The notes below the pieces were generated by a model. That model did not search any database. It was not told the DNA's origin and worked only from the letters and a program-made list of their open reading frames with translations. Shown here in pieces: positions 32,315-43,465 of a stretch of 58,000 nt of DNA. Source of the stretch: Cryptomeria japonica (taxonomy: Eukaryota > Streptophyta > Pinopsida > Cupressales > Cupressaceae). The stretch lies in contig NC_081413.1 in the NCBI RefSeq assembly GCF_030272615.1, forward strand, positions 556,107,136 through 556,165,135. The letters are read 5' to 3'. How positions within the stretch are numbered: the stretch's first letter is position 1; each line of letters opens with the position of its first letter. Both the position numbers and the translations under genes were made by a program.

Positions 32315-34362
32315 GATATAGCGTCGTGAAATGATGTTATATCAAAGAAGAATAAAACATAGTGGAAGAAAAGGATAAGGACTAGTAGCATGATGCCCCA
32401 GTCATGAGATGAAGAAAAGGATAAGGACTAGTAGCACAATGCCCCAGTCATAAGATGAGGAAGAATGACGAGGAGGAAGGATGATGAGGAAGCAGTGGTA
32501 TGCCCCCTCGAGAGGACATGCATGTTCGAAGAACACAGGTGTTATCTCGAAAAGGAATTAGAAGAATAAGTGATGAAAGGATGAAGATAATGAAAGAGGG
32601 AAGTAGGATGAGGTGGAGTGCTGTGAATGAAATGAGACAAAGAAATGATAAATGGATTGGATTTCTTGTTGAGCAAACATAGAGAGCAAACCTAGATTTG
32701 TTATTGCCATGGATAGTCTACACCACTGATTATAAGAACCAGGATGATATGAAGATCTGAGGTGTGGACTGACGCTCAGTCAAACAGGAATGCCTTGCAC
32801 ACAATCATGCAAGTGTTGATAAACACTAATGTAGGGTTGTCGGTTCGTACAAGGAAGACCTTCAAACACACCATGCCATGAAAACTATGCCCCATTATAC
32901 ACCAGCCGAGACATACAAAGATATAGGATGATCAAGGAAGTCCTGAACAAGTATAGTCCTGGGACACAAGATGAAAACAAAGCAAAAATCTCAAGCATGC
33001 AAATAACCTACACATGACCAACTGATATCTCTTGCCAAGAATAGGACATGGATTTGGATAAGCTGCTGAACTAGGGAAGGATGCATCCCGATGGGCAGTG
33101 TGGTGGATTGATTGATGGATTACAAAAGACAAGTTGGATGGGCAAGATCTGCAAATGAGAGGATTGCCACTTGGATTTGATTAGCAAAGTATGGATGGGT
33201 GCTTGGATTAGGCACAAGTCAGTGCGAGCTCAGGTAGATGGGGAAAGCTCAGTTTGATGGATTGGATAGGATTGGAAGAAGGATAAATGATTAGATAGGA
33301 TTAAAAGGGAGATGAATGATTGAATAGGATTGGATTGAGGATGGGATTAATGATTGAATTGGAAGAGATGGAGAATATGATTGGATAAGATTGGATTGAA
33401 TTAGAAATTGGATTAGAAATTGGATTGGATGTGGTGGATTGGTGGATAGGATTTGATTGAATGGAACCAATGACAAGGGAGAACCATGGATTGGTAAGAG
33501 GATAGATGGATGGAAGGAGGGAGTTATTGTTTGGATAGGAGATAGGTGGATGGAGTGGATGGATATGGATAAGATATGGAGGAATAAAGGATGGAGGGTA
33601 GGGTGATGGAGACCCAAGGACTATGTTGTAAAGGAGTGCAATGCCCCACACTAGAGGTAGTGGAATGAAGGATGCAATGAATGGTCGATAAAGATGTATG
33701 AGGTGGGAGGATAATGTGTAATGGACATGGATGGTAGAGGATGTAAGGCTTGAATGCTCCAAAGCATGCATGCATGATTCATTATTTTGCCTCTTATATG
33801 ATCAAGATGAAAGATAGGAATGGAGGATTCATTTTGATAGGATGATGGATATGAGATGGAGGATATGGATAGGATAGTCAAGATCAAAGATAGGAAAGGA
33901 GAATGGACTTGGATATGATGCAGATGGATGGGAAGATTGTGCAGATGAAGCTTGCCCCCAAGTGTAGAGTGCAAGGGGATGAGGGGATTACACATGATGC
34001 TTGTTTGCCAAGTTTTCATCATGGTACTTACCCAAGGCACCACAAGAAGTGGTTTTCACCATTGGATGAAATGATTTTTCTTTACTTTTTATTTTATTTT
34101 TTTATTTTTTTATATTTTTCTTGACTTTTCTTTTTTTTTGAATTTTTGAATTTTTGGAATAGTTTGGATGGATAAGGATGAGGATGAGTGGATATGATAG
34201 TGGATGCGTGAAAGAGGAAGGGAGGACTCAAGCATCTATTTCCATAGATGGTATCCCTTAGTATTTCTTTGAACTAGAGGTATGCTCATAGATGTTGGTA
34301 ACAATAATTGGGGGAGATGAAATGGAGAGGGGATGGAAGATAAGGATTTTGAAAGGATTGGA
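32315..34362 (-). mobile_element. E4 3' non-coding region, GGAT-rich
   Basis: Largely degenerate GGATNGGAT sequence (33240-34240). It gives long but low-complexity His/Pro/Ser/Ile minus-strand frames; I do not regard these as proteins. Includes a T-rich run near 34080-34150. A duplicated stretch AAGGATAAGGACTAGTAGCA occurs near 32374 and 32416. Confidence 0.6.
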
Positions 34363-36281
34363 CTAACAAAATGGGATTGTGAAAAATGGATGGTGGATAA
34401 TGGATGGGGTTTTGAAGAACTTGTGGAAGATCAACATTGGCACACACCTTGGAGGGTGGTGGAGTAGTGGAGGAGAGGATTTTGGATTATATGTGGATTT
34501 TGGGAAATGAGAACCCAAAATAGAGGAAGGGAATGATGGAGTTGGGATGGTGGATTTTGGGACATAAGGACCCAAAATGAATTTTGGAGATGGAGGAGTG
34601 TTAGATGGAGGATTTGAGGACTTATGAATGGATGGATCTTTTGGATTAACAAGTTTGGATGCCAATTTTGATTTTGCTTTGGGATGCATTGATTCTTTGG
34701 GAATCCACATAGTTTTTGATTTTTTCTTTTGGGGCCTTTGCGGCCTTTTTGATTTTTCTTTCTTTCGGATCACATTTTTCTTTTGAGCATGTCATTTTGA
34801 GGGAACATGTTGATCCTTTGATTTTTGTCGATTTTGAGCTTTATGCTTTTTAGATTGGGCATCCAAATTGCTTCCAATAGCAATGGGATGTGTGTATGAG
34901 GATGAAGGATTGATGGATTTTATGGATGGGATGGTGGAAAGAGAGTGTTGGGAGGCATCCAAGGTTGTGTGCCTTTGTTTATCTTGCTTAGGGATTATTT
35001 GAGGTGATGGAGTGGTGGATGGAGGGATGTAAGGACCCAATATGGATGGAAGGGATGGAGGATTGAGCATCGGAACATAGGGGCCCAAAATGGATGGAAG
35101 GAATGAAGGGTTTAACTTTGGAACATAGGGTCCCAAAATGGATACGGAAGATGAGGGATAGCGGTATTTTGATTTGTATGAGGGAAATTTGGATTTAGGA
35201 GGAATAAAGGATGTACCAACATCTTAAGCATTATCTTGAGGACCCTTATTATTTCAGAAACAAGATGCGAGTCTATTTTGAGGAGGATGAGATGTGGAAG
35301 GAAGATTAGGATCTTTAGATGGATTGGGATCATGACATGGAGATGAAGGGATACTTTGATCTTGACTAGGGAGGGTATCATGAGTTGGAGATGGAGAGGT
35401 GATTGGATCATGAGATGGAAGAGGATCATGTGATGATAGAGGAATCATATGATCATGAGAGGAAGTGGAGGGGATGGGATCATTAGATGGAGTGGAGGGA
35501 GATGCATCATGAGATGGAGAGTATTCTATGCTAGCATGCTTTGGAGCAAGCTTTTGGCATGTTTGGAGTTGTGGGGATTGTGTGATGGAGGAAGGTATGG
35601 AAGATTTGATGTGAGTAGATGAGGAAATGAGAGTATCATGAAGTGTGGGCGATTGGGATTTGTTTTGAGGTGGAGGTGATTGGGGTGGATGGGGGACTCG
35701 AGGAGACTTGGCCACTTTGCTTTGAGGTGAGGATTTTGTCTCCTTTGCTAGCATGCCTTGGATAAGATTATGGATGATGGATTTGGAGGATGTGGACAAT
35801 ATGGATTTTGGAGGATTGGGATTAGATGGAAAATTGGGATTAGATGTGGGATTGGGATTGGGATTGGGATTGGAATTAGAATTGAATGGAGGATTAGGAT
35901 AATGGATTGGGGAATTAGGATTAATGATTGGAGGACTATGGAGTAAAGGATTTGGATGGGGAGTAGAGGTAATGAATGCATTGTAGAAGGATGGGGATTG
36001 GGATGTAGATTGGGGGGGGGGGGAGATGGAGGTATACATATTGGATTAGAGGAGTATGTGGATGAGGGATAATATGGAGATATGGATGGGGAATAAGATG
36101 GATTTCCCTTGTCAAAGGTAGAGGAAGGATAGGAGATATGGTATAGATTGGGATTGGGTGTATTGTGTTGAGATGGGATGGATGAAGGTGAGTGGGGGAT
36201 TATGGGACTAACTTGGTAGGCAGGTTCATGAATTTTCATGAGCATCTTCTCATACCAAGCTTTGAAATTTTGGGTAGTCAT
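34363..36281 (-). pseudogene. E4 ORF, Pro/Ser-rich basic-tailed protein
   Basis: Starts MTTQNFKAWYEKMLMKIHEP at 36281 and runs about 640 codons. It shifts frame at a 12-base G run (36012-36023) and has in-frame stops near 35254, 35224 and 34792. It has Pro/Ser/Asn repeats, (S/H)DP repeats (35300-35550), at least five ILGPYVPK-like repeats in two groups, and a basic patch (KKEKSKRPQRPQKKKSK). No known domain is recognised. It takes the place of gag-pol, so a role in packaging or nuclear import of E4 RNA is possible but unproven. Confidence 0.6.
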
Positions 36282-36389
36282 GTTGAGAGTGAATGATTAG
36301 ATTGGAATTGGATGAATATGTTTTGGAGGGGAAAGATTATGAAGATGTTAAATGAAGATGAGGATTAGGACTTGGCTTGGAATGATGAT

Positions 36390-37110
36390 GGATTAAATTT
36401 GGATTGGATTTGATTGGATTGGTCCTTGGATTAGGACTTGGCTTGAGAGGATTGGTCCTTTGATTAGGACTTGATTGGATTGGTCCTTTTATTAGGACTT
36501 GATTTGATTGGATTGGTTGATTGATTGAATGGATTGAATTGGATTGGATTAGGTTGGATTTGATTTGATTTGATTTGATTGGTCCTTGGATTAGGACTTG
36601 ATTGGATTTGGATTAGATTAGATTGGTTGGATTGGATTTGATTTGGATTGGAATTGGATGAGTCCTTGGATTAGGACTTGGTTTGATTGGATTGAATTTG
36701 ATTTGGATTGGAATTGGATGAGTCCTTGGATTAGGACTTGATTGGATTTGGATTTGGATTTGGATTTGAATGAGTCCTTGGATTAAGACTTGATTGGATT
36801 TGGATTAGATTAGATTGGTTGGATTGGATTTGATTTGGATTTGGAATTGGATGAGTCCTCCGCTTGAACTCATTTGCCTTGTAACCCATATAATTTTTAG
36901 GCTGCCCCCAGGTAGTGTTTATATCGACAAGTGGGGAGGAGACACATTGGTATCGTATTGTAGTTATATTGACGAGCGGATTTGATTTGGATTTGGAATT
37001 GGATGAGTCCTTGAATTAAGACTTGATTGGATTTGGATTAGATTGGATTGGATTGGATTGGATTGGATTGGATTGGATTGGATTAGGAAGATGGATGGAT
37101 TTGATTGATT
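36390..37110 (-). repeat. E4 GGATT tract with ~80 bp higher-order unit
   Basis: Nested GGATTTGGATTGG units. A longer unit ending GAGTCCTTGGATTAGGACTTG recurs about five times, broken at 36858-36985 by a unique segment containing GCTGCCCCCAGG. Confidence 0.85.
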
Positions 37111-37424
37111 AGAATTTTGGAGATTTGATTGGACTAGAGGAAGAATGAATATTAGTTGAGGCAGGATGATTGTTTGGATGGATGGAAGTGGATTGGGGAT
37201 TGGAGAATTTCTTGGATAGATAGAAATGGATTAAAGATTTGATGATGGCAAGATAGAATTTGGAAAGAGGGATGATTGATTGGTTGTGGGGGATGGACTT
37301 GGCAAGAGATGTCAAGTAAAGAAAACACAATGGTCAAAAGAAGTTAGACTCAAAAGACACTCATGCTCCTTCACAACATATCCTATGGCAAGAAAAGACA
37401 ATAGTCAATGGATCCCAATTGGTT

Positions 37425-38015
37425 TCCCAGCTACGCTTACCCAGAGCGAACACTTAGATGCTTGACCCCACTGGCTCCCCTTCACAACACTCACTTCTTG
37501 GGGCAGCCAAGCATCAATTCCTATGAAAACTCTTCAAGGCAAATTTTGTGTCTCTACTAAGGGTCGTAAAATATGGGCAGCTTCGGAGGTCCGACCTCTG
37601 GCACCAATGACTAGAAGGTTTTTGGCCACTATGAACAAGGTGTTTAGTAAGTCTTCCCGTTAGGAGCTACCCTTCGCAGTTGCACAAGCGCAATTGAGGC
37701 CTATAGCCCAACGAAGCACCAAGAACTTAGTAGTCACGCAAGCATGATTGAGATCTCTAGGATCCTACTAAGCGCCCAATGTGAGAGTGAACTCTCATAT
37801 AGCCCCAACCATTGACCCTTTCGTAGTCAATGGCCTATTTATTATAGTGAGTTGGGAACCCCAGGTCCAGGTGTACTTACTTGAGTCATTCCCCTCTTAC
37901 CTTCTCAAAGAGAAAGTTGGGAGGGCAGGCCCGCTAAGGGTAAACATGCAATCAAACAAGAAAAGGTTCGAGGGTCGGGATTTCTAATTGTCTATGTAGA
38001 CAAGAGCATACTCTC
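37425..38015 (-). repeat. E4 leader block shared with E2 and E3
   Basis: Homologous to 4690-5270 over most of its length and to 26575-27120 in reverse complement. Core GGGAGGGCAGGCCCGCTAAGG near 37918-37939. Confidence 0.82.
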
Positions 38016-38650
38016 CTACCTCTACACTTTTCTCAAACACAAAAAGCAAGAGTTCTTTTACCCCTAATTAAAATCTAGGTGCCTAGATTAAGAAAACATA
38101 ATGTTTGGTCGGATTTCCTAAGGCAACCTGCAAAAAAAAGTGGATTAATAGTTTGAAAATGACAACAAAAATGGCAAAATATTATTTTTTGTTGATTTTT
38201 TGGGAATGAGTAGAAAAACAAGAACAAAAACTTTTCTACTAATGACAAATGTGGATTTGGAGGAAAATTTGATGGGCAAATGGGGTTTTACTAGGTTTTT
38301 GCCACTTTCCAAGGGATAAGCAAGCACAAAATGGGGATTTTTGGAGGAGAGGTGAAGGAATGGAAAAATTTGTCCAAGAGGGACAAAGAAGGAAAAGTTG
38401 GAGATAGACAATATGGGAAAAATTGGAGGTGATTGGATAAGAGTGAAAGGAGTTATGGCAAACCCTAAAAATAGAGGAATGTGGGATTTTGGGCTTCAAA
38501 AAGTGGAATTTTGGGATAAGGTCCCCAAGGAAGGAAATGTGCAAAATAAAATTTTGGGGGATCTAGTGAAGTTTGGAGGAAAACAGAATTAAGATAAAGA
38601 AGATATGACTAAAAAACTGAATAATTTTTATTTTTTTTGATTAATTCCTA

Positions 38651-39090
38651 CGGCCACGCTGATTTGTAGATAGACACGCTAATGCGTGGACACTCGCACT
38701 AACAGATAGATTATTAAAATTTAAACAAACAAATAACAGAAGCAGAAAAAATGCAGTCGCACTGATTAGCAGACGCTCGCGCTGATACAACTAAAGTTAG
38801 CGCCCAAAATTCAAAATTCAAATTTTCACAAAAACACTTGCGCTAATCACAGTGCGGTCACGCTGAAACAGAAACAGAAATGAGAAGAGAGAAGAATGAA
38901 GAAGAGTAAGAATGAGGAGGAGATAGAAGAATGTGCAGAGCGGTCGCATTGAAACACAGAGCCGCCAAAAAAAAATTGAATTTTTTTTCTGCAGTCGCAC
39001 TAATTAACAGGCGCTCGTGCTGATTAACAAGCGCCCACGTTGATTTAGAAATGGTCGCACTGATGCGCGTGCGCTCGCACTGAAGCATGA
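38651..39090 (-). repeat. E4 TAGCGC/CAGCG-type array
   Basis: Degenerate units CACGCTGATT, CACGCTAATGCG, CGCACTAACAG, CTCGCGCTGATA, TTGCGCTAATC, GTCACGCTGAAAC and GTCGCACTGATGCG. It occupies the array 1 position next to the 5' LTR. Confidence 0.78.
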
Positions 39091-39166
39091 TTCTTGCGAA
39101 AAACCTTCACAAAAAACTCAAAATTTTGTTAAATTCGGGACGTAGGTCCCACCAGGCATGCCAAAA

Positions 39167-40117
39167 TGAAGAGGGGAAAACGGATTAGAAGGTCAAATGA
39201 TCAAAACATAATGAAATAAACATGAAAATGTTAAAAACATAAAGAGACCATTTCACCTTGCTATTTTACCTTCTCCTTCGGATTGAGCTTGATGAAGTGA
39301 AGGTGCCCCTTGATGATGCTCCACTTGATGTGCTCCTTTGATTACTTGTGATGTGGAATGCTCTCCTTTGTGCTCAACAAGATGGATTAAGGATTTGATT
39401 TGAGTAATGAATTATGAATTTGATAGATTTGAGAGAGGATTAGAAGAGGATGAGAGGAGAATTGAGTAGCATGAGGATGCTATGAGAAGTGGATCATTTG
39501 TGAGGATAATAAGCTCCAATTTATAGATTGGAGGAGGCTAATGGAGGGCCAAGATTGATTTGATTATGAATGGTTGAGATTGATTTTAGATAGAAGGCAT
39601 GGATTAAGGGTGCCTTGGGAAAATAAACTGGAATATAAAATTCATTTGGAAAAAGGGGGGAGAAATTTGAATTTCAAACTTGAGGAATTAAAAATTCCAA
39701 AATAAGGATGCATTGAGGGATTCAAAAAAATTTGAATTTCTTTGAGAGACTCAATGTTGATGTGACATGAGTGGGAATTAAAAATAGGAGAATAATGATA
39801 AACATGATTATGAGAGATTCTAGAAGGATTAATTAGGATAAGTGGGATTAGGAAAAGGTGATTTGTAGGAATATCATGACTAGGTTAATTAATTAGAATT
39901 AATTAACTGAGTGGGTTTAGAGGAAATAATTATTGAGATGACTTTAGAAGAATAGGGGAATAATTAATTTATTTTATAAATTAATTATTGGACTATAGTG
40001 AGAGGATTAATTAAATTAGATTTAATTGATTCTGAGAGGAATAAGGATAACACAATTTAATTAATTAATTATATTGATAGGCTTAAATTAATTAAATGTT
40101 AATTTTAGGTGTCTACA
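39167..40117 (-). mobile_element. E4 5' LTR
   Basis: 951 bases, pairs with 31350-32300. A candidate TATA (minus strand TATAAAT) lies at 39519-39525. The adjoining primer-binding region reads TGGCATGCCTGGTGGGACC on the minus strand, which I cannot match to a tRNA and may be decayed. Confidence 0.92.
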
Positions 40118-41016
40118 TTACCTACAACATCAACACATCAAGCCACGCAGCCCATCACCAAGTTTGATGGCAAATTTATCCAACTGGGCACTCTAGCACA
40201 TGAATTAGAGGAAAAGGACATCCTTAGTTGGCTATACAAGGATGAGGAAGAAGACAGAGCAACTACTATGGAAGTAGCTATACCAGCACACCTGTATGGA
40301 AAAGGCTACTTGATCATGCAACAAATGGGATACAATGGCAAAGGACCTATCGGCAAACATCGGGAAGGTGTCACAAAACCATTAGATCCTCCTTCGCAAT
40401 TTTGTAAAAACAAAATAGGATTGGGCTATAAACACACTCTACCACCAAGGAAGACACCAAGCAAATACCAAAAACCTTAGTGGAAGGCAAAGAAGAAATA
40501 CAAGGAGGACTCATGGCAGGAGGCACTATTTGAATCGACAGAGACAATACGCAAGGAACGTGAATATCAAGAAAGAAAGCAACATCAAGAGAATCCCATC
40601 AATCAAAAGAAGGAAGCACCTACTACAAAAGTATATCATGTTCAAGACTCAATGTCCAACAAAGAAGAATCACCTCCTAATAACATCATCCCTCCCCGAG
40701 AAGAGACAGTATATGAGCAAATGCAAAGAGTGGAAGTAGGATTTGATACAGAATCAGAGAAAACTATCAGACTTGTATCAATCATCAAAGACTTGTTTTC
40801 ACCCTACAACATACCAGTCCACAACACTGCTAGAATCTGGGATAATACCTCTGAGACTGATTCAAATGAATATGAATGGGGTTGTTGTTCCAATGTTACT
40901 GAAGATATTGCTGCAAATGATAGACATACACCCATTTCTCAAGAAGAACAAGGCACAAAACCTAGACTACTTGAATTTGATCCACAGAATATCTATGACG
41001 CCACGGAAAATGAGTA
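40118..41016 (+). pseudogene. E3 Pol segment with G-patch motif
   Basis: Continues the E3 protein after E4. LDWL-like ILSWLYKDEEED, then GKGYLIMQQMGYNGKGPIGK and KPLDPP, matching the G-patch glycine pattern (RNA-binding). An acidic Asp/Glu-rich spacer follows. Stops at 40478 and 41014. G-patch segments are known behind the protease of some retroviruses. Here the motif lies between protease and RT. Confidence 0.7.
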
Positions 41017-41549
41017 GCGACATTACGAGCAAATCTACACAGAAGATGATACCTTCGAAGACCTCGAAAAAATCATTAACTTATTTATAATCCTGGCCAA
41101 CCACAATGATACCTCCATCCTGACACTTACAGCAGCTGAACTTGACCCACCCAATGACTCTTTACCACTTATCTTTCCTGACCTCGTAGACTGGGATGAA
41201 CCCGAAAATCATGACATACCAATTTTCCCAAACAATGATTCCATTATACATTACTTGTGTACCGTCAATCCAGAAATAGACTCTACCAGTGAACAAAGTA
41301 ACAACATATGCAATCAGGGGAGTGCCAAGTCTCTCAGTCACAAAATGAACAAAATAAATGATCTGCTGTTGAAAACCAATCAATGGCAGCACTAGATCAC
41401 AAAAAAGTAAAAATAAAAGACGCATCCACGAGTGAAAACCCTTTTAAGGCACCTAAAGATGGGAGACTTCTCTTCCTGAGCATTATCAGGAGCGATCACC
41501 CATATTAATTGAGCCCACTCAATCAATCAACATTGGTACAACAAAAGCA
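41017..41549 (+). pseudogene. E3 Pol acidic spacer between G-patch and RT
   Basis: Decayed coding sequence (EDDTFEDLEKIINL, PDLVDWDEPENHD) with several stops after 41390. No catalytic motif. The minus-strand frame 41162-41425 is its shadow. Confidence 0.5.
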
Positions 41550-42480
41550 ACCAAAAACATACACCTTGCAGAATCTTTGACAGAGGAAGAAAGATCAAAG
41601 TTTGTCCAATTTTTCAAAGAAAAGCAAATCAATTTTGCTTGGTCATATGCAGATATGCCCGGGATTGATCCACATCTAATCATGCATCACTTGTCCATTG
41701 CTCCAGGAGCTAAGCCGGTCAAGCAAAAATTAAGAAAGATGAATCCACATGTAGCATTCATGGTCAAAGTTGAGCTAAAGAAACTATTAGATGTCGGATT
41801 TATTCAACCTATCGACTATGCTGAATGGATTTCCAACATTGTGCCAATTTCCAAACCAGATGGCAGTATCAGAATATGTACCAATTTAGAGATGTTAACA
41901 AAGCATGTCCAAAGGATGACTCTCCTTTGCTCAGTATCGACATAATTATTGACCTCACGACAGGCTATGCAATGCTATCACTAATGGACGGTTTTTTTTA
42001 TGGCTATAATCAAATCAAGATAGCTCCAGAGGATCAAGATAAAACAACGTTTACCTGTCCTTGGGGAACGTATTGTTGGAATGTCATGCCTTTTGGCTTA
42101 AAGAATGCAGGGGCAACCTATCAATGGGCAATGACAACAATCTTTCATGACATGATACATACCTTCATGGAGGATTATGTGGATGATCTACTAGCTAAAT
42201 CATTTACTCGAGCAAAACATCTGAGCATCTTAGAGAATTTTTTTGAAATATTGGAGAAATTCTAGGTCAGGCTCAACCCTAAGAAGAATGTCTTCGGGGT
42301 AACATCAGGCAAATTATTAGGCTACATAGTCTCAGAAAAGGGCATTGAAGTCGATTTAGCAAAAGTACAAGCCATCATGAAGATGCCACCACCTAAGAAC
42401 ATTAGCCAACTCAAATCTCTACAAAGACGACTCCAGTCAATTAGGTGATTCATTGCCCAACTAGCAGATTAAAGTCTACC
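41550..42480 (+). pseudogene. E3 reverse transcriptase
   Basis: Ty3/gypsy RT: FAWSYADMPGIDPHLIMHHL at the start, KQKLRKMNP, GFIQPIDYAEWISNIVPISKPDGSIRIC, then after a frameshift near 41880 YNQIKIAPEDQDKTTF, PFGLKNAGATYQ and the catalytic FMEDYVDDLL with Y-V-D-D at 42176-42187. Stops at 42263 and in the thumb region. It copies element RNA to DNA in the particle. From 41825 the same frame continues to the end of integrase, so only in-frame stops break the rest. Confidence 0.92.
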
Positions 42481-42985
42481 ATTCAACCATTTGCTACATA
42501 AAAATGTATCATTCAGATGGGAAGCCAAATGTGCAAAATCATTCTATCAAATCAAGCAATATCTAATGAACCCACCAGTTCTAGTACCACCCATAGCAGG
42601 GAAACCACTCATTCTCTACATATCAACAACAAATATATCACTAGGGGCATTATTAGCACAAGAAGATCAACAGGGCAAGGAAAGAGCTATCTATTACATC
42701 AGCAAAACATTAAATGGATGTGAACTCAACTATACATTCATTGTGAAGGCTTGTCTAACAGTCGTATTTGCTTCTCAGAAGTTTTGACATTACATGCTAG
42801 CTCACACAATTAAGCTAGTCGCAAAAATTGATCCTCTCAAATATTTGCTTGGCAAAGCAGCTCTTACAGGCAAATTGGCTATATGGGTCATGATTCTTAG
42901 TGAATTTGATATCCACTACACAGAGCAATGAGCTATCAAAGGACAAGTAATTGCAGATCAACTAGCTGAAGCACCGCTACCTGGA
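42481..42985 (+). pseudogene. E3 RNase H (gypsy-type, RT-attached)
   Basis: FRWEAKCAKSFYQIKQYL, PLILYISTTNISLGALLAQED, AIYYISKTLNGCELNYTFIVKACL, then KLAIWVMILSEFDI and GQVIADQLAE. This is the usual gypsy RNase H following RT. Key Asp replaced by Ser/Thr positions (YISTTN) suggests a degenerate active site, as reported for elements that have a second RNase H. Stops at 42785 and 42931. Confidence 0.82.
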
Positions 42986-42994
42986 AAACAACCA

Positions 42995-43465
42995 ATGGAG
43001 ATCAAATTTCCCGACATGGATGTTCTTGCTATTTCCACCAAACAATGGACCCTATACTTTGATGGATCCTATACTCAACATGGCTCAGGTGTTGGCATTA
43101 TGTTCATCACTCCTTACGGACACACCATACCAAGATCATATAGACTAATGTTTCCATGCACAAATAACATTGTTGAATATGAGGTACTGGTTATAGGCAT
43201 CAAAATGGTCGTAGAATGGAGAATCACAGATTTAAAAGTCTACGGAGATTCACAACTAGTCATCAATCAGATCAACAGTGACTATCAAACGAAGGATGAC
43301 AAGTTGCTACCATACAAATGAATGGTGGATGATTTCAAACAATATTTTGTACACATCACCTTCAAGCAAATACCAAGGTTGGACAACAGAGCAGCCGATG
43401 CAATGGCCAATATCGCTTCACTACTACAGATTCCAAAAAAACAGCGTCGTTATGAGTTTCTGGTA
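42995..43465 (+). pseudogene. E3 second RNase H (Tat-type)
   Basis: WTLYFDGSYTQHGSGVGIMF, NNIVEYEVLVIGIKM, LKVYGDSQLVINQI and DNRAADAMANIA give the D-E-D-D residues of an intact-looking catalytic set. A second RNase H between the first and integrase defines the Tat lineage of plant Ty3/gypsy. One stop at 43319. Confidence 0.88.

Larger units (their letters stand above)
31350..40117 (-). mobile_element. E4, complete non-autonomous LTR retrotransposon nested in E3
   Basis: 8768 bases, minus orientation, with two 951-base LTRs (31350-32300 and 39167-40117). They are flanked by the target duplication TTACC (31345-31349 and 40118-40122). The E3 protein reads in on one side and out on the other, proving insertion. 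A polypurine tract lies next to the left LTR, and a leader shared with E2/E3 lies next to the right LTR. I find no RT, RNase H or integrase. The only substantial coding region is a Pro/Ser/Asn-rich ORF (34363-36281). LTRs differ at about 30 of 951 positions by hand count. Confidence 0.93.

Noticed and set aside
33291-34043. Long minus-strand ORFs in E4
   Set aside because: They arise from GGAT-type repeats, which give open frames in several phases; composition is only His/Pro/Ser/Ile/Leu.
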